DNA of 6,635 nt. It comes from an uncultured Beijerinckiaceae bacterium (GTDB lineage Bacteria > Pseudomonadota > Alphaproteobacteria > Rhizobiales > Beijerinckiaceae). Numbering within the stretch: position 1 is the stretch's first letter; each line of letters starts with the position of its first letter. Shown here one piece after another: positions 1-6,635 of the stretch. The DNA is taken from assembly GCA_937873345.1 (NCBI GenBank), contig CALMRL010000401.1:1-6635 (forward strand). Direction: 5' to 3'. The translations under genes were made by a program, and so were the position numbers. Under the pieces are notes generated by a model that did no database searches, was not told the origin of the DNA, and saw only the letters and a program-made list of their open reading frames with translations.

Positions 1-1662
<1,662 letters not shown>

Positions 1663-1675
1663 GTGTCTCGGAGAC

Positions 1676-3049
1676 TCAAAGGTAGCTCGACGCCATCGCC
1701 GGCTCTTCGTCCAACGTGTGCGCCATGAATTCAAGGGCCGAGCGCACGGTGTCGCGCGTCGCGGGGCCGCCGAGGCAGACGCGGACCGCCTCGCCCGGCG
1801 GGCCCTCGACGACGAAGGCGTCGCTCGTCACCACGCCGATGCCCGTCGTGCGCATCGGGCCGACGAAGGCCGAGCGCGTCCAAGGCCGCGGCAGCGGCAC
1901 CCAGAGGTGGAACGACAGCGGGTCGGCGCGGAAGGTGCCCGGCCGCAGGATGGCGGCCGCGAGCTGCTGGCGCGCCAGCGTCTCCGCGCGGATGAAGCGC
2001 AGGATGGCGTCGGCCGTGCCGTCGGTGATCCAGCGCGTCGCCAGTGCCACGGTGAGCGGCGAGGCCATCACGCACGCCGCCCGCAGCACCGCCGCGAAGG
2101 GCCAGCCCGCGCGGGTGTCGGGCGCCACGACGTAGGCCATGCGGAGGCCGGCGCCGATGCATTTGGCGAGGCCGGCGATGTGCCATGTGATGTCGGGCGC
2201 GATCGCCGCCAGCGGGTGGACGCCGCGGCTCGGGATGAAGCCGTAGGCGTCGTCCTCGACGATCGGCACGCGGTGGCGGCGGGCGATCGCGGCGATCATC
2301 TCGCGACGCCCCTCGGGGATCGTCAGCGTGGTCGGGTTCTGCAGCGTCGGGTTGAGGTAGAGCGCCTTGGGCGCCAGCCGCCGGCAGCCGTCGGCGAAGG
2401 CGTCGGGATCGATGCCGTGCTCGTCCATCGGCAGACCTTTCAGCGTCAGGCCGAGCTGTGCCGAGATCGAGCGGACGCCGGGATAGGTGATCGCCTCGCA
2501 CAGCACCGTGTCGCCGGGACGCGCCAGCATCGACAGGATGCCGGCGATCGCGGGATGCGCGCCGGGCGTCACGAAGATGCGTTCCTGCGAAGGCACCAGG
2601 GCGCGGCGGCCGAGCCACGCCGAAGCGGCATCCTTGTCGGCGCTTGTGCCGCCGAACCCCTGGTAGCGCAGCAGCCCGACCAGATCGCGCCCGACCGCGG
2701 CGAGGCCCTCGCGCATCCGCGCCAGGAGCTCGACATCGCTGGGCTCGGGCGGCAGGTTCATCGACAGGTCGACGGCATCGGGCCGCGTCGTGATCTCCGC
2801 GACGCGGGCGCCGCGGACGAAGGTGCCCTGGCCGACGTGCGACTCCACTAGGCCGCGGCGCCGCGCCTCGACGTAGCCGCGGGCGACGGTGGGGAAGTGG
2901 ATCGCGAGACGCTCGGCAAGCTTGCGCTGCGGCGGCAGCCGGTCGCCACCGCTCAGCTTGCCCGATCGCACGTCGGCGGCGATGATGTCGGCGATGGCGA
3001 GATAGCGCGGCCTGCCGCTGCCGCTGAGGTCGGGACACCAGTCGCTCAT
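1676..3049 (-). CDS. MocR/PdxR-type transcriptional regulator (GntR winged helix + aminotransferase-like PLP domain)
   Basis: 457-residue protein of the MocR subfamily of GntR regulators. Residues about 14-80 form a GntR winged helix-turn-helix (RPRYLAIADIIAADVRSGKL, then LPPQRKLAERL and the wing VGQGTFVRG). Residues about 95-450 resemble fold-type I aminotransferases: NPTLQNP (233-239), VEDDAYG (264-270, Asp266 at the position that pairs with the PLP pyridine nitrogen), the predicted PLP-binding Lys296 (LAKCIGAGLRMAY), and Arg423 in VRVCLGGP as the carboxylate-binding arginine. All PLP residues are kept, so a PLP or PLP-amino-acid ligand is plausible; the ligand itself is unknown. The ATG at 3049 sits just ahead of the winged helix as in the family. 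An in-frame ATG at 3142 would add 31 residues with no family resemblance and is less likely. The gene is divergent from the nitB-nitC-nitD-nitE genes, which by the usual logic of MocR genes suggests it controls them and itself. That role is inferred. Confidence 0.9.
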   Translation of the reverse strand: MSDWCPDLSGSGRPRYLAIADIIAADVRSGKLSGGDRLPPQRKLAERLAIHFPTVARGYVEARRRGLVESHVGQGTFVRGARVAEITTRPDAVDLSMNLPPEPSDVELLARMREGLAAVGRDLVGLLRYQGFGGTSADKDAASAWLGRRALVPSQERIFVTPGAHPAIAGILSMLARPGDTVLCEAITYPGVRSISAQLGLTLKGLPMDEHGIDPDAFADGCRRLAPKALYLNPTLQNPTTLTIPEGRREMIAAIARRHRVPIVEDDAYGFIPSRGVHPLAAIAPDITWHIAGLAKCIGAGLRMAYVVAPDTRAGWPFAAVLRAACVMASPLTVALATRWITDGTADAILRFIRAETLARQQLAAAILRPGTFRADPLSFHLWVPLPRPWTRSAFVGPMRTTGIGVVTSDAFVVEGPPGEAVRVCLGGPATRDTVRSALEFMAHTLDEEPAMASSYL

Positions 3050-3127
3050 CGGGCCGTCGATCCCCAACCCTTTGATCCGCGAAGCGCGATCCACCCTCCG
3101 CCGCTCGCAAGATGCCGGCCAATTGAC

Positions 3128-3143
3128 TGCATGTTGTTGCATG
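3128..3143. repeat. Paired TGCATG direct repeat, candidate operator
   Basis: TGCATG occurs at 3128-3133 and again at 3138-3143, ten bases apart and so on the same helix face. The first copy is part of TGACTGCAT (3124-3132), which recurs exactly at 3288-3296. The pair lies 79 bases upstream of the MocR start codon, where it could serve autoregulation. The binding protein is unknown; MocR proteins commonly bind direct or inverted repeats in such divergent regions. Confidence 0.45.
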
Positions 3144-3249
3144 TCGCGATGGCATCCACCGCCCCGCGTCTTCGTCAAAAATTCCGCTCCGCCCCCACCC
3201 GGCGCGCGATTAGGCAGCTGCGTGAACTGTTTGCCTGATCGCTGAGCAT

Positions 3250-3257
3250 TATGCATA
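3250..3257. repeat. TATGCATA palindrome, candidate operator half-site
   Basis: An 8-bp perfect palindrome centred on ATGCAT in the middle of the divergent region. It overlaps a CATAAT -10-like element on the minus strand (3253-3248), so a protein bound here could affect transcription of the regulator gene. It is short, and its significance rests on resemblance to the other TGCAT elements nearby. Confidence 0.3.
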
Positions 3258-3287
3258 GCGGACACTTCGACCCTGATTGACGGGAAC

Positions 3288-3310
3288 TGACTGCATCCAT
3301 CATGCATGAT
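3288..3310. repeat. TGACTGCAT repeat followed by 12-bp palindrome ATCATGCATGAT
   Basis: TGACTGCAT (3288-3296) repeats the element at 3124-3132 exactly. It is followed at 3299-3310 by the perfect 12-bp palindrome ATCATGCATGAT. The two TGCAT cores start at 3292 and 3303, 11 bases apart, about one helical turn. The palindrome centre is about 58 bases upstream of the predicted sigma-54 transcription start. This is a candidate binding site for the MocR regulator or for the sigma-54 activator. It does not match the NtrC consensus, whose TGCA arms are separated by nine bases; here the gap is seven. Confidence 0.5.
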
Positions 3311-3325
3311 CGCTCTGCGGCAGGG

Positions 3326-3335
3326 TTGCATGCAA
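3326..3335. repeat. TTGCATGCAA palindrome abutting the sigma-54 -24 element
   Basis: A perfect 10-bp palindrome with the same TGCATG core as the upstream elements. It ends exactly one base before the sigma-54 promoter motif begins at 3336. Binding here would be expected to interfere with sigma-54 RNA polymerase, so a repressor operator is the natural reading. The bound protein is not known. Confidence 0.45.
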
Positions 3336-3352
3336 TTGGCACATGGGTTGCA
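3336..3352 (+). promoter_or_regulatory. Sigma-54 (RpoN) promoter for nitB-nitC-nitD-nitE
   Basis: TTGGCACATGGGTTGCA matches the sigma-54 consensus YTGGCAC-N5-TTGCW at every fixed position. The invariant GG (3338-3339) and GC (3350-3351) are separated by exactly ten bases. Transcription would start near 3363, giving a leader of about 53 bases before the nitB ATG. Sigma-54 promoters need an AAA+ enhancer-binding activator. None is encoded in this window, so NtrC or a Nit1C-specific activator must act from elsewhere. The setting (genes of the nitrogen-starvation Nit1C family immediately downstream) supports the assignment. A weaker overlapping sigma-70 reading (TTGGCA-N17-TATCGC) is possible. 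Confidence 0.85.
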
Positions 3353-3403
3353 GTATCGTATCGCATCCGACGCCTCACGGAGCCGTCGGGATGACCTGCA
3401 GCC

Positions 3404-3408
3404 GAGGA
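3404..3408 (+). promoter_or_regulatory. Ribosome binding site of nitB
   Basis: GAGGA with seven bases to the ATG at 3416. It is the best Shine-Dalgarno match among the plus-strand genes and fixes the nitB start. Confidence 0.75.
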
Positions 3409-3415
3409 CAAGCCG

Positions 3416-3898
3416 ATGCCCGCAGTTACACAGCCCGCCCACAAGAAGGGCGACTTTCTGGTCGACTACGAGGACAAGAAGTTCGAGGACGTCAAAGCGC
3501 AACCTGGTGAAAAGGCGCTGATCACCTTCCACACCGTCGCCTTCGAGGGTTCGATCGGGTTGGTGAACCTGCTGCAGGCGACGCGCATCCTGCGCAAGGG
3601 TTTCGAGACCAGCGTGCTGCTCTATGGTCCCGGCGTCACGCTCGGCCTGCAGCGCGGCTTCCCGACGCTCGGCGACGAGGCCTTCCCCGGCCACCTCGCG
3701 ATGAACAAGCAGGTCGAGAAGTTCATGAGCGAGGGTGGCAAGGTGTACGCCTGCCGCTTCGCCCTGCAGGCCCTGTACGGCCACGGCGAACCCTCGCTGA
3801 TCCCGGGCGTGACGCCGATCAGCCCGCTCGACGTGCTCGACCTGATCCTGCTGCACCGCCGCGCCAACGCCTTCATGCTCAACACCTGGACGCTGTAA
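3416..3898 (+). CDS. nitB: MSMEG_0572/Sll0783-family nitrogen-starvation response protein (NitB)
   Basis: 160-residue protein recognised as the small first protein of Nit1C clusters (MSMEG_0572/Sll0783 family). The Synechocystis member is induced by nitrogen starvation and has been tied to polyhydroxybutyrate accumulation; the biochemical role is unknown. The layout suggests a DsrE/DsrF-like alpha/beta fold: strand ALITFHTVAF (34-43), helix SIGLVNLLQATRIL (46-59), strand and loop TSVLLYGPGVTLGL (65-78), helix NKQVEKFMSEGG (97-108), strand KVYACRF with Cys113 (109-115), and C-terminal PISPLDVLDLILLHRRANAF. Cys113 is at the place where DsrE-fold proteins often carry a functional cysteine; that comparison is inference. 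No signal peptide or membrane segment, so probably cytoplasmic. It is the promoter-proximal gene behind the sigma-54 promoter and is followed by a 99-base gap with a strong hairpin before nitC. The family call is firm; the fold is likely; the function is open. Confidence 0.9.
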   Translation: MPAVTQPAHKKGDFLVDYEDKKFEDVKAQPGEKALITFHTVAFEGSIGLVNLLQATRILRKGFETSVLLYGPGVTLGLQRGFPTLGDEAFPGHLAMNKQVEKFMSEGGKVYACRFALQALYGHGEPSLIPGVTPISPLDVLDLILLHRRANAFMLNTWTL

Positions 3899-3912
3899 GG
3901 CGGCACTTCGGG

Positions 3913-3936
3913 GCGGCGGGCCAGGGCGCCCGCCGC
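3913..3936 (+). other. GC-rich stem-loop between nitB and nitC
   Basis: GCGGCGGGC (3913-3921) and GCCCGCCGC (3928-3936) form a perfect 9-bp all-GC stem around a 6-base loop. It begins 14 bases after the nitB stop codon. No T-run follows, so it is not a standard intrinsic terminator. It could lessen read-through, protect the nitB message from 3' decay, or mark an RNA-processing point that makes NitB more abundant than the downstream enzymes. Role inferred; the pairing is seen directly. Confidence 0.6.
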
Positions 3937-3997
3937 GTCCACCGCGCGACTTCCAGCTCGCGTGATCACGAACAGAGCGAGGCCAAGCTCGAAGCCG

Positions 3998-5083
3998 ATG
4001 GAAAAACGCATCGTCCGCGTCGCCGCCGTACAGATCGCTCCGGTCCTCGACCGTCCCGGCGGCACGCTTGACCGCGTGCTCGCCGCGATCGACGAGGCTG
4101 CAGCCAAGGGCGTCGGCTTCGCCGTCTTTCCCGAGACCTTCCTGCCGTACTACCCCTACTTCTCCTTCGTCGAGCCGCCCTTCGCCATCGGCGCGGCGCA
4201 CCTCAAGCTCTACGAGGAGGCGGTGGTGGTGCCCGGCCCCGTCACTCGGGCCCTGGCGGCGGCGACGAAGCGCCACGCGATGGTGCTGGTGGTCGGCATC
4301 AACGAGCGCGACGGCGGCTCGCTCTACAACGCGCAGCTGGTCTTCGACGCCGACGGCACGATCGCGCTGAAGCGCCGCAAGATCACGCCGACCTACCACG
4401 AGCGGATGATCTGGGGGCAGGGTGACGGCGCGGGCCTCACGGTTGTCGACACGGCGGTCGGCCGCGTCGGCGCGCTGGCCTGCTGGGAACACTACAACCC
4501 TCTCGCCCGCTACTGCCTGATGGCGCAGGGCGAGGAGATCCACGCCGCGCAATTTCCGGGCTCGCTCGTCGGCCCGATCTTCGCCGAGCAGATGGAGGTG
4601 ACGATCCGCCACCACGCGCTCGAAGCCGGCTGCTTCGTGGTCAACGCCACCGGCTGGCTCACCGACGAGCAGATCGCGGCGATCACCCCCGACGCGGTGA
4701 AGCAGAAGGGCCTTCGCGGCGGCAACTGCACGGCGATCGTGTCGCCCGAAGGCCGGCACGTGGTGCCGCCGATGGGCGCGGGCGAGGGCCTGCTCGTCGC
4801 CGACTGCGACATGGCGCTCGTCACCAAGCGCAAGCGGATGATGGACTCCGCCGGGCACTACGCCCGTCCCGACATGCTGCAGCTGCACGTCGACGTCCGC
4901 CCGACGACGATGCTGGTGCGTCACCCCGAGGGCCTCGCTGCCACCCGAGCCCAACCATCCTCTGCCGAGCCTTTCCCGGCCGAGCCTTTCCCCGATCGAG
5001 CCGTAACGGATTGCCATGACACAGTCGCTGTCGACGGAACAGCTGATCAACGAGTTGCAGTCCTTCGGAGTGCGGCTGGCTGA
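3998..5083 (+). CDS. nitC: Nit6803-type aliphatic nitrilase (NitC)
   Basis: Carbon-nitrogen hydrolase that converts nitriles to carboxylic acid and ammonia. 361 residues as read. The catalytic set is complete: Glu46 (FPETF), Lys128 (KRRKITPTYHE, with the second glutamate at 135) and Cys162 (GALACWEHYNP). Each is seven residues before its counterpart in Synechocystis Nit6803 (Glu53, Lys135, Cys169). The N-terminal strand VRVAAVQIAP and the GLRGGNCTAIVSPEG segment (238-252) are also typical. The ATG at 3998 is chosen because homology begins at once; a GTG at 3962 would add 12 unconserved residues. No strong ribosome site is seen. Homology appears to end near residue 310 (LVRHPEG). The tail is low-complexity, contains a duplicated AEPFP, and overlaps nitD by 68 bases; a single extra C may have moved its frame (see findings). 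In Nit1C clusters this enzyme is thought to act on small or alpha-amino nitriles, including those formed from cyanide, so releasing ammonia; the substrate here is not shown. Confidence 0.93.
   Translation: MEKRIVRVAAVQIAPVLDRPGGTLDRVLAAIDEAAAKGVGFAVFPETFLPYYPYFSFVEPPFAIGAAHLKLYEEAVVVPGPVTRALAAATKRHAMVLVVGINERDGGSLYNAQLVFDADGTIALKRRKITPTYHERMIWGQGDGAGLTVVDTAVGRVGALACWEHYNPLARYCLMAQGEEIHAAQFPGSLVGPIFAEQMEVTIRHHALEAGCFVVNATGWLTDEQIAAITPDAVKQKGLRGGNCTAIVSPEGRHVVPPMGAGEGLLVADCDMALVTKRKRMMDSAGHYARPDMLQLHVDVRPTTMLVRHPEGLAATRAQPSSAEPFPAEPFPDRAVTDCHDTVAVDGTADQRVAVLRSAAG
4964..4992 (+). repeat. 15-bp tandem duplication in the nitC tail
   Basis: GCCGAGCCTTTCCC occurs at 4964-4977 and 4979-4992, a 15-base period, encoding AEPFP twice in frame. 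It looks like replication slippage in a region free of catalytic residues. The second copy runs straight into a four-C tract (4990-4993). Confidence 0.85.
5006..5010 (+). promoter_or_regulatory. Ribosome binding site of nitD
   Basis: ACGGA, five bases before the ATG at 5016, inside the 3' end of nitC as read. An in-frame TAA at 5004-5006 blocks any longer nitD reading frame, so 5016 is the most upstream possible start. Confidence 0.55.
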
Positions 5084-6221
5084 CGGCCGCGCCGGGGCGC
5101 CGAGCCGCCGCGGCGGCGCCGGCCCCTCGGACCACAAGGCCGTGACCATCGCAGGCCGGACCGTGATGGTGCCGGTGCACACCGCCGCCTCGTTCGAATC
5201 GCCCTACGCCGCGGGCCGCCCCAATGCCGCGGGCGTCAGCGTGATCGAGCGCGATGGCGCGGTGGTCGGGCAGATGACCTTCCCTCGGCAGCCGCGCTTC
5301 TACGCCCTGCAGACGTTCGACGGCATCCCCTACGCGAAGATCGCCGTGCTGCACGGGCGCGACGTGCTGGCGACGACCGTGCTGCAGAACTGCATCCGCT
5401 ACCAGAGCCGTACCAAGACCTGCCAATTCTGCGCCATCGGCCAGTCGCTCGCGGCGGGCCGCACGATCGCGCACAAGACGCCGGAGCAGCTCGCCGAGGT
5501 GGCGCGCGCGGCGGTGCTGCTCGACGGCGTGAGCCACATGGTGATGACCACCGGCACGCCCAACGCCACCGACCGCGGTGCGGCGGTGCTGTGCGACTCG
5601 GCCTTCGCCGTGAAGGCCTCGGTCGACCTCGCGATCCAGGTGCAGTGCGAGCCGCCGGACAGCGACCGCTGGTTCGAAAGGATGCGCGCATCGGGCATCG
5701 ACAGCCTCGGCATGCACATCGAGGCGGTGACGCCCGCCGTGCGCGAGCGGATCATGCCGGGCAAGGCCACCGTGCCGCTGGAGCGCTACATGAAGGCCTT
5801 CGAGGTCGCCGTGCCGGTGTTCGGGCGCGGCCAAGTCTCGACCTACATCCTCGCCGGCCTCGGCGACTCGGCCGAGGCGATCCTCGCGATGGCGGCCGAG
5901 GTGATCGCGCGCGGGGTGTATCCCTTCGTGGTGCCCTTCGTGCCGATCTCCGGCACGCCGATGGAGGACCATCCCGCGCCGACGCCTGGTTTCATGCACG
6001 AGGTGCTGCAGCCGCTGGCGGTGATGCTGCGCGCAGCCGGCCTTTCCGGTGCCGCCTCGAAGGCCGGCTGCGCCAAGTGCGGAGCGTGCTCGGCGCTGTC
6101 GACGTATGAAGCGACCGTCGACGCGCCGCGGCTGCCGCCGGCCCTGCCCCGCGTGCCCTGGCGACCGGCGATGCCCGACCTAGTGCTGGAGGGATCGCCC
6201 CTGGGACACCTCGCGCGATGA
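5016..6221 (+). CDS. nitD: MSMEG_0568-family radical SAM protein (NitD)
   Basis: 401-residue radical SAM enzyme of the family found beside Nit6803-type nitrilases. Predicted 4Fe-4S ligands are Cys126, Cys136 and Cys139 (NCIRYQSRTKTCQFCAIG), spaced CX9CX2C instead of CX3CX2C; the closing CQFC resembles the usual CXXC with an aromatic residue. Downstream are glycine-rich MTTGTPN (177-183), a likely SAM-binding strand, LGMHIEAVTP (231-240) and the barrel-end segment YPFVVPFVPISGTP (302-315). A further cluster of cysteines, GCAKCGACS (352, 355, 358), near the C terminus could bind a second iron-sulfur cluster or zinc. About 120 residues precede the first cysteine motif, more than in many radical SAM proteins. 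The reaction is not established. The neighbours suggest it makes or alters the nitrile that NitC hydrolyses, or acts on the product. Its start overlaps nitC by 68 bases as read, and its stop overlaps the nitE start (ATGA), so the genes are tightly coupled. Confidence 0.92.
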   Translation: MTQSLSTEQLINELQSFGVRLADGRAGAPSRRGGAGPSDHKAVTIAGRTVMVPVHTAASFESPYAAGRPNAAGVSVIERDGAVVGQMTFPRQPRFYALQTFDGIPYAKIAVLHGRDVLATTVLQNCIRYQSRTKTCQFCAIGQSLAAGRTIAHKTPEQLAEVARAAVLLDGVSHMVMTTGTPNATDRGAAVLCDSAFAVKASVDLAIQVQCEPPDSDRWFERMRASGIDSLGMHIEAVTPAVRERIMPGKATVPLERYMKAFEVAVPVFGRGQVSTYILAGLGDSAEAILAMAAEVIARGVYPFVVPFVPISGTPMEDHPAPTPGFMHEVLQPLAVMLRAAGLSGAASKAGCAKCGACSALSTYEATVDAPRLPPALPRVPWRPAMPDLVLEGSPLGHLAR

Positions 6222-6635
6222 TCCCCGACAGCGTCGATCCCTTCGCCGCCTCGCACTTCCGCCTCAAGGCCGCGAGCGAGGCCTGGGAGCGCGCCGGCGC
6301 CGCGGCGCTGCGGCACGCCGTGTTCTGCCAGGAGCAGCGCGTCTTCGACGACCACGATCGCGATGCCGTCGACGGCCACGCCATCCCCCTCGTCGCCTTG
6401 TCGACGATGGCCGTGCTGACGGACGAGGTGGTCGGCACCGTGCGCATCCACCGCGAGGTTGGGCTCGCGGGCGATCCCACGGTGTGGTGGGGCTCGCGCC
6501 TCGCCGTGGACCATCGCTACCGCCGCGTCGGCGCGCTCGGCGCGGGACTGATCCGCCTCGCCGTGTCCACTGCCAACGGCCTCGGCTGCACCCACTTCCT
6601 CGCCCACGTCCAGGCGCGACAGGCTGGTCCAGCCG
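6218..6635 (+). CDS. nitE: MSMEG_0567/Sll0786-family GNAT N-acetyltransferase (NitE), 3' end outside window
   Basis: First 139 residues of a GNAT-fold acetyltransferase, cut by the right edge. The N-terminal region LRHAVFCQEQRVFDDHDRDA (31-50) followed by VDGHAIPLVAL is the characteristic opening of this Nit1C family. VVGTVRIHRE (71-80), then SRLAVDHRYRRVGALGAGLI (93-112), form the strand and pyrophosphate-binding loop for acetyl-CoA. The acceptor substrate is unknown; being next to a nitrilase and a radical SAM enzyme, it may acetylate an amine intermediate (inference). The start ATG at 6218 overlaps the nitD stop as ATGA, which implies translational coupling; a GGGAC at 6203-6207 could help. 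The last few residues (after HVQAR) depart from what I recall of the family (see findings). Confidence 0.9.
   Translation, partial: MIPDSVDPFAASHFRLKAASEAWERAGAAALRHAVFCQEQRVFDDHDRDAVDGHAIPLVALSTMAVLTDEVVGTVRIHREVGLAGDPTVWWGSRLAVDHRYRRVGALGAGLIRLAVSTANGLGCTHFLAHVQARQAGPA

Larger units (their letters stand above)
3050..3415. promoter_or_regulatory. Divergent control region between the MocR regulator and nitB
   Basis: A 366-base stretch with no convincing gene, visibly richer in A and T than the flanking genes. It holds the sigma-54 promoter for nitB (3336-3352), at least five TGCAT-type elements described separately, and the nitB ribosome site. For the minus-strand regulator gene, CATAAT (read on the minus strand at 3253-3248) is a passable -10, but I see no matching -35, so that promoter is unresolved. 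No T-rich terminator is visible. Short open frames crossing the region show no codon bias or family resemblance. Confidence 0.75.

Noticed and set aside
3151..3179. Possible sigma-70 promoter for the MocR gene with TTGACG (minus strand, 3179-3174)
   Set aside because: The -35 is good, but no acceptable -10 lies 16-18 bases away (GATGCC or ATGCCA only).
3292..3306. NtrC-type enhancer site (TGCA arms)
   Set aside because: The TGCA arms are separated by seven bases, while the NtrC consensus needs nine with a specific inner pattern.
3899..3997. Intrinsic terminator after nitB
   Set aside because: A strong hairpin is present but no T-run follows, and nitC continues in the same direction; kept as a stem-loop of unknown role.
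3050..5182. Minus-strand frame staying open far upstream of the MocR start, giving an apparent 1168-residue protein
   Set aside because: The extension is antisense to nitB and nitC and low-complexity. The MocR family starts at the winged helix, so the start is placed at 3049.
4821..5999. Minus-strand open frame opposite nitD
   Set aside because: His/Arg/Gly-rich shadow; nitD on the plus strand has the iron-sulfur motif and family features.

Overview
The window is very GC-rich with strong third-position GC bias. Its gene content fits an alphaproteobacterium or another high-GC proteobacterium; the genus cannot be fixed from the sequence. It has two divergent halves separated by a 366-base control region (3050-3415).

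Left half, minus strand: recQ (ATP-dependent 3'-5' DNA helicase) runs off the left edge before its stop codon. A MocR-type regulator (GntR winged helix fused to a fold-type I aminotransferase domain) lies 13 bases upstream in the same direction.

Right half, plus strand: the first four genes of a Nit1C-type cluster. They are nitB (MSMEG_0572/Sll0783-family nitrogen-starvation protein, DsrE-like), nitC (Nit6803-type nitrilase with a complete Glu-Lys-Cys catalytic set), nitD (MSMEG_0568-family radical SAM protein) and nitE (MSMEG_0567/Sll0786-family GNAT acetyltransferase, cut by the right edge). In known clusters the next genes are an AIR-synthase-like protein, a small MSMEG_0570-type protein and a flavin-dependent oxidoreductase; these would lie beyond the window. 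Nit1C clusters have been linked to nitrogen starvation and to growth on cyanide as nitrogen source, but the natural substrate and product remain poorly defined.

Control: upstream of nitB is an essentially perfect sigma-54 promoter (TGGCAC-N5-TTGCA, GG-N10-GC), which fits nitrogen-limited expression. Around it are several TGCAT-type palindromes and repeats. One palindrome directly abuts the -24 element, and others lie between the two divergent genes. They are candidate operators for the MocR protein or for an unseen sigma-54 activator. A MocR repressor or co-regulator laid over a sigma-54 promoter would be an unusual arrangement.

Other points of note: a perfect 9-bp GC hairpin between nitB and nitC; a 15-bp in-frame tandem duplication in the nitrilase tail; and a C4 run just after it. 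Losing one C there would give a conventional stop 9 bases before nitD in place of the present 68-base overlap. The nitD iron-sulfur motif has the unusual spacing CX9CX2C.
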